In this document: positions 17,330 through 26,303 of the stretch, piece after piece
How the letters are laid out: each line of letters opens with the position of its first letter
Numbering within the stretch: the stretch's first letter is position 1
Assembly: GCA_937910905.1 (NCBI GenBank)
Contig: CALEPV010000032.1
Location: 1-64,000, forward strand
Direction of reading: 5' to 3'
DNA length: 64,000 bases
From: an uncultured Prevotellaceae bacterium
GTDB lineage: Bacteria; Bacteroidota; Bacteroidia; Bacteroidales; Bacteroidaceae
Notes under the pieces: model-generated
What the model was told of the DNA's origin: nothing
The model's input: the letters and a program-made list of their open reading frames with translations, nothing else
Databases searched by the model: none
Made by a program: the position numbers and the translations under genes

Positions 17330-17370
17330 AAGCGCGCGCTTGCCCGTGATTCCATATTGACATAACTTTG
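17330..17370 (+). promoter_or_regulatory. Promoter and possible operator of gltBD
   Basis: TTG (17340-17342) and TAACTTTG (17363-17370) are 20 bp apart and lie 49 bp before the gltB start. A 12-bp palindrome AAGCGCGCGCTT (17330-17341) overlaps the -33 box, a position where a bound repressor would block RNA polymerase. The operator role is inference. Confidence 0.65.
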
Positions 17371-17419
17371 CAGCGTCAAGGCGACAAAAGTAAAGCAAAC
17401 ACACAAATATGGACGCAAT

Positions 17420-20400
17420 ATGAAAGAACCAAGAGGATTGTACAGAGCCGACATGGAACACGATGCCTGTGGAGTGGGTATGGTGGTGAACATTCACGGC
17501 AATAAGAGCCACGAGCTGGTGGACTGCGCACTACATGTGCTGGAGAACATGCAGCATCGGGGAGCAGAAGGAGCAGACAAGAAGACGGGCGACGGAGCTG
17601 GCATTATGCTGCAGATACCGCATGAGTTCATACTGTTGCAGGGCATACCAGTGCCCGAGAAAGGTAAGTATGGCACAGGGCTGGTGTTCCTACCCAAGGA
17701 CGAAGCGGCACAGCAGAAGGTACTGTCGGTGATGATTGAGGAGATAGAGCGCGAGGGGTTGCAGCTGATGCACCTGCGCTGCATTCCTACGAACCCCGAC
17801 TGCCTAGGTCAGACCGCAGCTGACAGTGAGCCCGCCATCAAGCAGCTGTTCGTAACAGGCGTGACCGATGAGAAGCTGGATGCATTCCCCCGCACACTGT
17901 ATAAAGTGCGTAAACGGATTGAGGACCGCATAGCACAGATGGCGGCATCAGCACCTGATGTATACAATGATTTCTATGTCTGTTCATTGAGCAACACAAA
18001 CATTATATATAAAGGTATGCTGACCAGTTCGCAACTGCGCCAGTACTACCCCGACTTGAGCAACCCCTACCTGACAACGGGCCTGGCGCTGGTGCACTCG
18101 CGTTTCTCCACCAACACCTTCCCCACTTGGAGCCTGGCACAGCCGTTCCGCCTGCTGGCCCACAACGGCGAGATTAACACTATACGCGGCAATCGCAGTT
18201 GGATGCAGGCGCGAGAGAGTGTACTGTCAGGCGGAGCCCTTGGCGATATCAGCGACATCCGACCCATCATACAGCAAGGTATGAGCGACTCAGCTTCGCT
18301 GGACAATGTGCTGGAGTTCCTCACCATGAGCGGCTTGTCACTACCACACGCCATGAGCGTGCTGGTGCCAGAGTCGTTCAACGACAAAAACCCCATCACG
18401 AGCGAGCTGAAGGCATTTTACGAGTACCATTCTATTCTCATGGAGCCCTGGGACGGCCCTGCGGCACTGCTGTTCAGCGACGGACGCTATGCAGGCGGTA
18501 TGCTGGACCGCAACGGCCTGCGTCCCGCACGCTACACGATAACCAAGAACGACATGATGGTGGTGGCATCCGAGGTGGGAGTGATGGACTTTGACCCTAC
18601 CGAGGTGGCGGAGAAGGGACGCCTGCAGCCAGGCAAGATACTGCTCATCGACACACAGGAAGGTCGCATCTACTACGACGGAGAGATCAAGGAACGCCTA
18701 TCGACCGAGCACCCCTATGCCGAATGGCTCTCCACCAACCGCATACAGCTGGAGAAGCTGCGCAGCGGCCGACATGTGGAGAACGCCGTGCCCGACCTGC
18801 TACAGAAGGAGCTGCAGTTTGGTTTTGGAGCCGAGGACATAGACAAGACCATTGCGCCGATGGCCACGGGCGGTCAAGAGCCAACAGCCTCGATGGGCAA
18901 CGACACGCCTCTGGCTGTGCTGTCTGAGCGGCCACAGCTGTTCTTCAACTACTTCCGTCAGCAGTTCGCGCAGGTCACCAACCCTGCCATAGACAGCATA
19001 CGCGAGGAGCTGGTCATGTCGCTCACCGAGTACATCGGTCGTGTAGGCACCGGCATACTGACTCCCGACGAGACCAACTGCAAGATGGTGCGACTGCCCC
19101 ACCCCGTGCTGACCAACACACAGCTGGACCTGCTATGCAACATCCGCTACAAGGGATTCAACTGCATAAAGCTCGACATGAAGTTCAAAAGCCCCCTTCC
19201 AACCAGTCCCGAAGGAGAGGCATTCCAAGCTGGCGAGGCTTTAAGAACGGCACTTGACAAACTGTGCAAGGATGCAGAGCGAGCCGTAGATGACGGCTAC
19301 AACTACATCATCCTCACCGACCGGAATATCGACGAGGCAAGCGTAGCCATCCCCTCCCTCCTTGCCGTGTCAGCGGTGCACCACTACCTGATATCCATAG
19401 GCAAACGCGTGCAGACGGCGCTGATAGTGGAGAGCGGTGAGATCCGCGAGACGATGCACGCCGCACTGCTGCTGGGCTACGGAGCATCCGCCCTGTGTCC
19501 GTACATGGTGTATGCCATACTGGACGATCTGGTGAAGCAGCACAAGATACAGGAGGACTACGCCACTGCCGAACAGAACTACATCAAGGCAGTAAAGAAA
19601 GGACTTTATAAGATTATGGCCAAGATGGGCATCAGCACCATACGCAGCTATCGCGGAGCCAAGATATTCGAGAGTATAGGTCTCAGCGAGAGCCTGTTGC
19701 GCAACTACTTCGGCACAGAAGTTAGCACAATAGGAGGCATCGGGCTGGACAAGATAGCCAAAGACGCCATAGCATTCAAGGAGGCAAGCCTCACATCCAG
19801 CGCCCTGTGGTTTACCCGCAAGGAGAACACCATCACAAGCCAGCCGCCACTGCCCGACCTTGGGCAGTTCCACTGGCGACGCGACGGCATACGCCATGCA
19901 TGGACGCCTGATGTGATAGCCACGCTGCAACTAGCAACACGCACCGGCGACTACTCGAAGTTCAAGGCCTTCTCCAAGCTCGTCAACGAGAAAGACGCGC
20001 CCATATTCATCCGTGACTTCCTCGGCTTCCGCAGCAATCCCATACCCATCGACGAGGTGGAGCCGGTGGAAAACATCGTGAAGCACTTCGTGGCAGGAGC
20101 CATGTCGTTCGGTGCCTTGTCGAAGGAGGCCCACGAAGCCATCTGTCTGGCCATGAACAAGCTGGGAGCCCGCAGCAACACTGGCGAGGGCGGTGAGGAT
20201 CGCGAGCGCTACAGCACAAACGTGGACGGCATAAGCCTCAGCTCCAAGACCAAGCAGGTGGCCAGCGGACGTTTCGGTGTGACAACCGAGTACCTGGTCA
20301 ATGCCGAGGAGATACAGATCAAGGTGGCACAGGGAGCCAAGCCCGGCGAGGGCGGTCAGCTGCCAGGCTTCAAGGTCAACGAAGTGATCGCCAAGACGCG

Positions 20401-21997
20401 CCACAGCATACCTGGCATATCGCTCATCTCGCCCCCACCCCACCACGACATCTACTCCATCGAGGACCTGGCACAGCTCATCTTCGACTTGAAGAACGTC
20501 AACCCGCGTGCTGCCGTCAGCGTGAAACTGGTGGCCGAGAGTGGCGTGGGCACAATAGCCGCAGGTGTGGCCAAGGCCAAGGCCGATCTCATTGTGATAA
20601 GCGGTGCCGAGGGCGGCACCGGTGCAAGCCCCGCCAGCAGTATGCGCTTCGCAGGCATCTCGCCTGAGATAGGACTGTCCGAGGCGCAGCAGACACTGGT
20701 GCGAAACGGACTGCGCGGCGGTGTGCGCCTGCAAGTAGACGGGCAGATAAAGACAGGACGCGATGTGGTGCTGATGGCACTGCTCGGTGCCGATGAGTTC
20801 GCCTTTGGCACTGCCGTGCTGATAGTGCTGGGGTGTGTGATGATGCGCAAGTGCAACCTCAACACCTGTCCTATGGGCGTAGCCACACAGAACCCGGAGC
20901 TGCGCAAGCACTTCGAGGGCCGCTACCAGTACCTCGTAAACTACTTCACATTCCTGGCACAGGAAGTACGCGAGTACCTCGCCGAGATAGGCGCACGGAG
21001 CCTCAACGACATCGTGGGCCGCACCGACCTCATTGAGATAGCAGCCAGCAGTTATCCCGCCGACACCCACCTCGACTTCTCGCGTCTCTTGAACCAAGAG
21101 AGCGGCACACTGCACTTCACCGGCGACAACAGCAAGCCCAGCGCACCGCTCGGCATACACAACACGATACTTGACCAGCAGATTATCGCCGCTGCCGCCA
21201 AAGCAATAGAGTGCGGTCAGGAAGTGAACCTCGACTACGCCATCAAGAACACCGACCGTGCCACGGGTGCTATGCTGTCGGGCACAATTGCCGGCAAGTA
21301 CGGCCAGAAAGGACTACCCAACGGCACCATAAATGTGAAGTTCAAGGGCTCTGCCGGTCAGAGCTTCGGTGCATTCCTGACCAGCGGCATCACCTTCAAA
21401 CTCGAAGGCGAAGCCAATGACTACTTCGGCAAAGGCCTGAGCGGTGGCCGCATAGCCATACAGCCACCCATCAGGTCGGGCTTTAATGCCGAGGACAACA
21501 TCATAGCAGGCAACACCGGCCTCTACGGAGCCACCAGCGGCGAACTCTACATCAACGGCAAGGTGGGCGAGCGCTTCAGCGTACGCAACTCCGGAGCCAT
21601 AGCTGTAGTAGAGGGTGTTGGCGACCACTGCTGCGAGTACATGACCGGCGGACGCGTCGTGGTGCTGGGCGAGACAGGCCGAAACTTCGCTGCCGGCATG
21701 TCGGGCGGTGTGGCATACGTGTGGGACCGCAAGCACAACTTCGACTACTTCTGCAACATGGACATGGTGGAGATCAACCTGGTGGAGGAAAGCCAGTACC
21801 GCAAGGAGCTTCATGAGCTCATACGTCTGCACTATCTCTACACCGGCTCCAAGCTGGCTCGTCAGATGCTGGACGACTGGAACCACTACATAGACGACTT
21901 CATACAGGTGGTACCCATCGAGTACAAGCGCGTGCTGCAAGAAGAGCAGATGAACAAGCTGCGCCAGAAAATTGCTGACATGCAACGAGAATACTAA
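17420..21997 (+). CDS. gltB: Glutamate synthase, large subunit
   Basis: The 1525-residue enzyme transfers the glutamine amide to 2-oxoglutarate, giving two glutamates. The class II amidotransferase domain begins after a short propeptide at HDACGVGMVV (Cys nucleophile exposed by cleavage), the central domain is followed by the FMN-binding synthase domain (SGAEGGTGASPASS near residue 1060), the 3Fe-4S cysteines lie in MMRKCNLNTCPMGVATQ, and the C-terminal GXGXG beta-helix has repeated Gly motifs (GLSGGRIAIQPP, YMTGGRVVVLGETGRNF). Length matches bacterial GltB (about 1500). It starts the gltB-gltD operon under its own promoter, divergent from glnB. Confidence 0.97.
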   Translation: MKEPRGLYRADMEHDACGVGMVVNIHGNKSHELVDCALHVLENMQHRGAEGADKKTGDGAGIMLQIPHEFILLQGIPVPEKGKYGTGLVFLPKDEAAQQKVLSVMIEEIEREGLQLMHLRCIPTNPDCLGQTAADSEPAIKQLFVTGVTDEKLDAFPRTLYKVRKRIEDRIAQMAASAPDVYNDFYVCSLSNTNIIYKGMLTSSQLRQYYPDLSNPYLTTGLALVHSRFSTNTFPTWSLAQPFRLLAHNGEINTIRGNRSWMQARESVLSGGALGDISDIRPIIQQGMSDSASLDNVLEFLTMSGLSLPHAMSVLVPESFNDKNPITSELKAFYEYHSILMEPWDGPAALLFSDGRYAGGMLDRNGLRPARYTITKNDMMVVASEVGVMDFDPTEVAEKGRLQPGKILLIDTQEGRIYYDGEIKERLSTEHPYAEWLSTNRIQLEKLRSGRHVENAVPDLLQKELQFGFGAEDIDKTIAPMATGGQEPTASMGNDTPLAVLSERPQLFFNYFRQQFAQVTNPAIDSIREELVMSLTEYIGRVGTGILTPDETNCKMVRLPHPVLTNTQLDLLCNIRYKGFNCIKLDMKFKSPLPTSPEGEAFQAGEALRTALDKLCKDAERAVDDGYNYIILTDRNIDEASVAIPSLLAVSAVHHYLISIGKRVQTALIVESGEIRETMHAALLLGYGASALCPYMVYAILDDLVKQHKIQEDYATAEQNYIKAVKKGLYKIMAKMGISTIRSYRGAKIFESIGLSESLLRNYFGTEVSTIGGIGLDKIAKDAIAFKEASLTSSALWFTRKENTITSQPPLPDLGQFHWRRDGIRHAWTPDVIATLQLATRTGDYSKFKAFSKLVNEKDAPIFIRDFLGFRSNPIPIDEVEPVENIVKHFVAGAMSFGALSKEAHEAICLAMNKLGARSNTGEGGEDRERYSTNVDGISLSSKTKQVASGRFGVTTEYLVNAEEIQIKVAQGAKPGEGGQLPGFKVNEVIAKTRHSIPGISLISPPPHHDIYSIEDLAQLIFDLKNVNPRAAVSVKLVAESGVGTIAAGVAKAKADLIVISGAEGGTGASPASSMRFAGISPEIGLSEAQQTLVRNGLRGGVRLQVDGQIKTGRDVVLMALLGADEFAFGTAVLIVLGCVMMRKCNLNTCPMGVATQNPELRKHFEGRYQYLVNYFTFLAQEVREYLAEIGARSLNDIVGRTDLIEIAASSYPADTHLDFSRLLNQESGTLHFTGDNSKPSAPLGIHNTILDQQIIAAAAKAIECGQEVNLDYAIKNTDRATGAMLSGTIAGKYGQKGLPNGTINVKFKGSAGQSFGAFLTSGITFKLEGEANDYFGKGLSGGRIAIQPPIRSGFNAEDNIIAGNTGLYGATSGELYINGKVGERFSVRNSGAIAVVEGVGDHCCEYMTGGRVVVLGETGRNFAAGMSGGVAYVWDRKHNFDYFCNMDMVEINLVEESQYRKELHELIRLHYLYTGSKLARQMLDDWNHYIDDFIQVVPIEYKRVLQEEQMNKLRQKIADMQREY

Positions 21998-21999
21998 GC

Positions 22000-22026
22000 C
22001 CCGCCCTTCCTTCAGGGAGGGAGTGG
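22000..22026. repeat. GC-rich palindrome between gltB and gltD
   Basis: CCCTTCCTTCAGGGAGGG and its flanks form a short imperfect hairpin just after the gltB stop. The composition resembles the other C-run/G-run palindromes of this window (pyrG, gltD, DUF559 element). It could dampen transcription into gltD, but there is no T-tract. Confidence 0.6.
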
Positions 22027-22069
22027 CCACCATTCAAAGATAGAGAAACATAATAGCTACACTACGAAG

Positions 22070-23482
22070 ATGAATCCATCCAGCCAAATACATTCTACAC
22101 CCTCCATCACTGGGAGGGCTGGGGGAGGCTCTGCTTCTTCCTTTCTCAACATACAGCGTCAGGAGGCGGGCTACCGTCCCATACACGACCGCATACATGA
22201 CTTCGGCGAAGTCGAACAGACACTCAACACCCACGACCGCAAGCAGCAAGCATCGCGATGCATGGACTGCGGTGTGCCGTTCTGCCACTGGGCCTGTCCG
22301 TTGGGCAACAAAGCGCCGGAGTGGAATGCGGCACTGGCCCAGGGTGAGTGGGAGCTGGCCTTCCAGAGACTCACAGCCACCAATCCCTTCCCGGAGTTCA
22401 CAGGCCGTGTGTGCCCTGCGCTCTGCGAGAAGGCGTGTGTGCTGAACCGCTTCAACCACCAGCCCACCACGAACCGCGAGAACGAGGCCGCCATCACTGA
22501 AGCAGCCTTCCGCGAGACCTACATACAGCCGCGCATACCGCAACGCAACGGCAAGCACGTTGCAGTTGTCGGCGCTGGTCCTGCCGGACTTGCAGCTGCC
22601 GATGCCCTCAACCAGATGGGCTACACGGTGACCGTGTTCGAGAAAAACGAAGCCGCAGGCGGCCTGCTGCGATACGGCATACCGAACTTCAAGCTGAACA
22701 AGGCTATCATCGACAGGCGCATCAACATGCTTGAGGAGGAGGGTATCACGTTCTGCTATGACGAAGTGATAGAGTTTACTGCGGTTATATCGCAGCAATC
22801 AAAAACCTTCGACGCCATCGTGATGGCCACTGGCACACCTACTGCACGAGACCTTACTATCCCTGGCCGTGACCTGCGCGGCATCCATCTGGCACTCGAA
22901 CTTCTATCACAACAGAACCGCGTCCTATCTGGTGTGGAGTACCCGAAGGATGAGCGCATCACGGCCAAGGGCAAGGACGTACTGGTCATCGGCGGCGGCG
23001 ACACCGGCAGCGACTGCATCGGCACAGTGCACCGCCAGGGCTGCCGCAGCGTGACACAGATTGAGATTATGCCTCGTCCAGTGGAGGGGCCAGAGGACCC
23101 GCAGAACCCGTGGCCGAACTATCCACGGGTGCTCAAGACCACATCGTCGCACGAAGAGGGATGCACCCGCCGATGGAACATCAACACGCTGGAATTTCTG
23201 GGCAAGGACGGCCACGTGACCGGTGTGCGTGTACAGGAAATCGACTGGGAGCCCAACGCGGCGGGCGGGCGACCGCTGATGGTAGAGCGCAGCAAGCCCG
23301 AAGTGATCAAGGCCGAGATGGTACTGCTGGCTATGGGTTTCCTCAAACCCGAGCACCCGGAGTACCCGGAAAATGTCTTCGTGTGCGGCGATGCTGCCAA
23401 CGGTGCATCCCTGGTGGTTCGCGCTATGGCATCGGGCATACAGACCGCAGCGAAAGTGCACGCCTACTTGAACAAACGCTGA
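22070..23482 (+). CDS. gltD: Glutamate synthase, small (FAD/NADPH) subunit
   Basis: The 470-residue subunit supplies electrons from NAD(P)H to GltB. It has the N-terminal ferredoxin-like cysteines (CMDCGVPFCHWACPLGNK and CPALCEKACVLNR), an FAD-binding GXGXXG (VVGAGPAGLAAADALNQMG) and an NADPH-binding motif (VIGGGDTGSDCIGT). The usual start in related proteins runs directly into the AFL..RKEAGYRP-type segment. Here about 19 residues (roughly 5-23, Ser/Gly/Thr-rich) separate MNPS from SFLNIQRQEAGYRP and coincide with a GC-rich palindrome, so an insertion is inferred. It follows gltB by 72 bp. Confidence 0.95.
   Translation: MNPSSQIHSTPSITGRAGGGSASSFLNIQRQEAGYRPIHDRIHDFGEVEQTLNTHDRKQQASRCMDCGVPFCHWACPLGNKAPEWNAALAQGEWELAFQRLTATNPFPEFTGRVCPALCEKACVLNRFNHQPTTNRENEAAITEAAFRETYIQPRIPQRNGKHVAVVGAGPAGLAAADALNQMGYTVTVFEKNEAAGGLLRYGIPNFKLNKAIIDRRINMLEEEGITFCYDEVIEFTAVISQQSKTFDAIVMATGTPTARDLTIPGRDLRGIHLALELLSQQNRVLSGVEYPKDERITAKGKDVLVIGGGDTGSDCIGTVHRQGCRSVTQIEIMPRPVEGPEDPQNPWPNYPRVLKTTSSHEEGCTRRWNINTLEFLGKDGHVTGVRVQEIDWEPNAAGGRPLMVERSKPEVIKAEMVLLAMGFLKPEHPEYPENVFVCGDAANGASLVVRAMASGIQTAAKVHAYLNKR
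22101..22130. repeat. Palindromic element remnant inside the gltD start
   Basis: CCTCCATCACTGGGAGG forms a hairpin and is followed by GCTGGGGGAGGCT. On the minus strand it begins AGCCTCCCCCAGCC, similar to the AGCCCCCCTCCTGCC arm of the pyrG element. It is in frame and encodes part of the extra N-terminal segment of GltD. Confidence 0.65.
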
Positions 23483-23491
23483 GCGCACCAA

Positions 23492-23794
23492 CTACGGCCG
23501 CCACAAATGTGCATACATGTCAACACAGCCGTTCTTCTTGAAGCGCACGCCCTCCGACATGAGCAGCATGGCCTGCTGATGCCAGCCTGGAACGGTACGA
23601 CCATTGGCCGCTACCACACGGTGACATGGCAGCCCGAGCGACAGCGGAGCTTCTCTCATGGCGCGCCCCACCAGGCGAGAGTGGTTAGGGCTGCCTGCCA
23701 GTTCTGCCACACACCCGTAGGACAGCACGCATCCAGACGGTATCTGCGCCACGATGTCGTAGACCTCAACCATAAAGTCAGCACTGTTGAACAT
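23492..23794 (-). CDS. MGMT-family alkyltransferase, single-domain
   Basis: A 100-residue protein made only of the C-terminal DNA-binding domain of O6-alkylguanine-DNA alkyltransferase. The winged-helix segment IPSGCVLSYGCVAELAG and the active-site motif GLPCHRVV are present, with the alkyl-accepting cysteine retained; alkyltransferase-like (Atl) proteins have tryptophan there. The N-terminal domain of Ada or Ogt is missing and no separate gene for it is nearby. It may repair alkylated guanine or flag lesions for excision. Met8 (23773) is an alternative start. It is convergent with gltD, ending 9 bp away. Confidence 0.85.
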   Translation of the reverse strand: MFNSADFMVEVYDIVAQIPSGCVLSYGCVAELAGSPNHSRLVGRAMREAPLSLGLPCHRVVAANGRTVPGWHQQAMLLMSEGVRFKKNGCVDMYAHLWRP

Positions 23795-23816
23795 GAGTTT
23801 GAATATAATATCGGCA

Positions 23817-23824
23817 CAAAGGTA
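23817..23824 (-). promoter_or_regulatory. -7 promoter element of the alkyltransferase gene
   Basis: TACCTTTG on the minus strand (23824-23817) lies 22 bp before the ATG at 23794. No clear -33 box is seen. The palindrome array begins 42 bp upstream of this box. Confidence 0.6.
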
Positions 23825-23865
23825 CTCCTATTCCGCGAAAACCCATTCGGCAACGGCCAGAATTT

Positions 23866-23965
23866 GCACCGCGGTGCAGCAATAGTTGCACCGTGCTCCA
23901 ATATCAGTTGCACCGTGCTCCAACGATAGCTGCACCGCGGTGCAACTAAAGCTGGAGCACGGTGC
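23866..23965. repeat. 22-bp-phased palindrome array 2 (five units)
   Basis: Units of 12 bp start at 23866, 23888, 23910, 23932 and 23954, exactly 22 bp apart. Units 1 and 4 are the palindrome GCACCGCGGTGC; units 2 and 3 are GCACCGTGCTCC; unit 5 is GGAGCACGGTGC, the exact reverse complement of units 2 and 3. Spacers are 10 bp, start with A and end in AGTT or AGCT. The array lies between the divergent alkyltransferase and dapF promoters. The following stretch to 24116 shows no gene. Confidence 0.92.
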
Positions 23966-24116
23966 AAAATTCGTTCCACTTACAATCACCCTCTACAGAT
24001 AGCCTCGTGCCGTCAAATTGTCACCGCACCGCAGCTATTTGTTGCGTTTTATCAAAAGACGGCTAAATGTTGATACATTTTGCAAGCAAACATCGCTAAA
24101 CTATGACATTTTGTAG

Positions 24117-24124
24117 TACCTTTG
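24117..24124 (+). promoter_or_regulatory. -7 promoter element of dapF
   Basis: TACCTTTG ends 22 bp before the dapF start, consistent with a Bacteroidota promoter. A -33 box at the usual distance is not evident. Confidence 0.6.
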
Positions 24125-24146
24125 CGGCAAATAATAGCAAAACGTA

Positions 24147-25058
24147 ATGCCACAGACAGTACACTTCAGCAAAATGCACGGTGCAGGTAACGACTACATA
24201 TACGTTGACACTACATTATATAATATACCGTGTCCGGAGGATGCAGCCAGGCTGTGGAGCGACCGTCACAAGGGCATAGGCAGCGACGGACTGGTGCTGA
24301 TAGGCCGCGCACGTATGCCGGAAGCCGACTTCACGATGCGGATATTCAACGCCGACGGGTCAGAGGCTATGATGTGCGGCAACGCCTCACGCTGCATCGG
24401 GAAGTATGTGTACGAGCGCGGACTGACGCAGAAGACTGAAGTGCGGCTTCTCACGACATCGGGCATCAAGACGCTACACCTGCATATGGACGAGAGCGGC
24501 CATACGGTGACAAGCGTCACCGTGGACATGGGCGAGCCAATACTGAGCAATCCACAACAGCTCGACTGCGATGACAAGCAGTGGATAGAACGCGAGCTGA
24601 TGCCATCGCCAGCACAGCCAGGGGCGATAAAAGGCACATTCGTATCGATGGGCAACCCGCACTTCGTGGTGTTCTGTAGCGAAACAGCGACCGACGAAGA
24701 GCTGACCCGAATAGGTAGCCAGCTGGAGCACCACCCCATGTTTCCAGAACGATGTAACATCGAACTGGCCACACCGCAGGCCGACGGCAGCATACGCACA
24801 AGGGTATGGGAGCGCGGCAGCGGCATCACCCAGGCGTGCGGCACCGGAGCCTGCGCCACAGCTGTGGCAGCCCATCTCACAGGACGCGGCAGCCAGCAGC
24901 AGACAATCGTCATGGATGGCGGGGAGCTGAGCATCGAGTGGCGAGGCAAGGGCACCAGCGTGCTGATGACTGGCGGAGCGGAATTTGTATATGAGGGCGA
25001 AGTCCCCTGCGGTTCCTCGGAGGAAATACATATTAATACTTCCCGTCAAAGACATTGA
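24147..25058 (+). CDS. dapF: Diaminopimelate epimerase
   Basis: The 303-residue enzyme interconverts LL- and meso-diaminopimelate for lysine and peptidoglycan synthesis. It starts with the family motif KMHGAGNDYIYVD, and the two catalytic cysteines lie in MCGNASRC (usual form GNGxRC) and QACGTGACATAV. The C-terminus has about 15 extra residues after the usual end. Only 2 bp separate its stop from the dapL start, so epimerase and aminotransferase are co-translated; together they complete the DapL branch, which makes LL-DAP in a single step from tetrahydrodipicolinate. Confidence 0.96.
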   Translation: MPQTVHFSKMHGAGNDYIYVDTTLYNIPCPEDAARLWSDRHKGIGSDGLVLIGRARMPEADFTMRIFNADGSEAMMCGNASRCIGKYVYERGLTQKTEVRLLTTSGIKTLHLHMDESGHTVTSVTVDMGEPILSNPQQLDCDDKQWIERELMPSPAQPGAIKGTFVSMGNPHFVVFCSETATDEELTRIGSQLEHHPMFPERCNIELATPQADGSIRTRVWERGSGITQACGTGACATAVAAHLTGRGSQQQTIVMDGGELSIEWRGKGTSVLMTGGAEFVYEGEVPCGSSEEIHINTSRQRH

Positions 25059-25060
25059 TT

Positions 25061-26284
25061 ATGGCACTGGTTAACGAACACTTTCTGAAACTGCCAAACA
25101 ATTATCTGTTTGCAGACATAGCCAAGCGAGTGAATGCATTCAAGGCACAGCATCCAAAGGCCGACGTGATAAGTCTGGGCATAGGCGATGTGACACGCCC
25201 GCTGTGCGAGGCAGTGCGTACAGCCATGCACGAGGCAGTGGACGAGATGGGCAGCAGCGACACATTCCACGGCTACGGTCCCGAACAGGGATATGCGTTC
25301 CTGCGCGAGGCCATAGTGAAGGGCGACTATCTTTCGCGCGGGCTGCACATAGACTCGTCGGAGGTTTTCGTCAACGACGGAGCGAAGAGCGACACTGGCA
25401 ACTTCCAGGAGCTGATACGCTGGGACAACAGCATCGGTGTGACCGACCCTATCTACCCAGTATACATTGATTCGAATGCGATGATTGGGCGTGCAGGCGT
25501 GGTGGAGGGCGGACGGTGGAGCAACGTCACCTACTTCCCATGTACTGCCGAGAACGGCTTCGTGCCGGCTCTGCCGTCCAGCCGCGTGGACGTGATATAC
25601 CTATGCTACCCCAACAACCCCACCGGCACCGTGCTAAGCAAGGCCGAGCTGCGCAAATGGGTGAACTACGCACTGCACAACGATGCGCTGATATTCTACG
25701 ACTCGGCCTACGAAGCCTACATCCAGGACGACGAAACGCCACACAGCATATACGAAATCAAGGGTGCAAGGAAGTGCGCCATAGAGTTCCGCAGCTTCTC
25801 GAAGACTGCGGGCTTCACTGGCGTAAGATGCGGATATACCATAGTGCCGAAGGAGGTGACAGTGGCCACGCTTGCCGGTGAGCGCGTACCGTTGCAGGGC
25901 CTGTGGCACAGGCGGCAATGTACCAAGTTCAACGGTGCCAGCTACGTAAGCCAACGCGGTGCAGCTGCCACATACACACCAGCAGGCCGCGAACAGGTGA
26001 AAGCCACTATCGCATACTATATGGACAATGCACGCATGATGCTGGAGGTGCTGCGAGCCAAGGGCTGGCGCGTGTGGGGCGGCGAAAATGCGCCATACCT
26101 TTGGGTACAGGTGCCAGAGGGCGAGACCTCATGGCGTTTCTTCGAGCGTATGCTCTACGGTGCCCAAGTAGTATGTACGCCAGGTGTAGGTTTCGGCCCG
26201 TCGGGCGAGGGTTACGTGCGGCTCACCGCTTTCGGCAGCCGCGAGCGCACTGAGGAAGCGCTTGAGAGAATAGTCAAACTATAG
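25061..26284 (+). CDS. dapL: LL-diaminopimelate aminotransferase
   Basis: The 407-residue PLP enzyme converts tetrahydrodipicolinate to LL-diaminopimelate with glutamate as donor. It starts MALVNEHFLKLPNNYLFADI, typical of DapL. Other signatures are SLGIGDVTRPL, CYPNNPTGTVLSK, and the PLP-lysine motif FRSFSKTAGFTGVRCGY. Length matches the family (about 410). The ATG at 25061 is used rather than an in-frame TTG two codons upstream that overlaps the dapF stop. Neighbours are dapF (upstream) and glnA (20 bp downstream), which links lysine/peptidoglycan precursor synthesis to glutamate supply. Confidence 0.96.
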   Translation: MALVNEHFLKLPNNYLFADIAKRVNAFKAQHPKADVISLGIGDVTRPLCEAVRTAMHEAVDEMGSSDTFHGYGPEQGYAFLREAIVKGDYLSRGLHIDSSEVFVNDGAKSDTGNFQELIRWDNSIGVTDPIYPVYIDSNAMIGRAGVVEGGRWSNVTYFPCTAENGFVPALPSSRVDVIYLCYPNNPTGTVLSKAELRKWVNYALHNDALIFYDSAYEAYIQDDETPHSIYEIKGARKCAIEFRSFSKTAGFTGVRCGYTIVPKEVTVATLAGERVPLQGLWHRRQCTKFNGASYVSQRGAAATYTPAGREQVKATIAYYMDNARMMLEVLRAKGWRVWGGENAPYLWVQVPEGETSWRFFERMLYGAQVVCTPGVGFGPSGEGYVRLTAFGSRERTEEALERIVKL

Positions 26285-26303
26285 CACACAAAATAAAACA
26301 TCT

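Noticed and set aside
19931..21160. Long antisense reading frame over gltB (409 codons)
   Set aside because: It is a shadow of the GC-rich codon pattern of gltB. It has no recognisable domain and the gltB frame is fully conserved.
23866..23965. CRISPR array
   Set aside because: The period is 22 bp with 12-bp palindromic units and 10-bp, partly conserved spacers. CRISPR spacers are about 30 bp or more and unique, and no cas gene is present.
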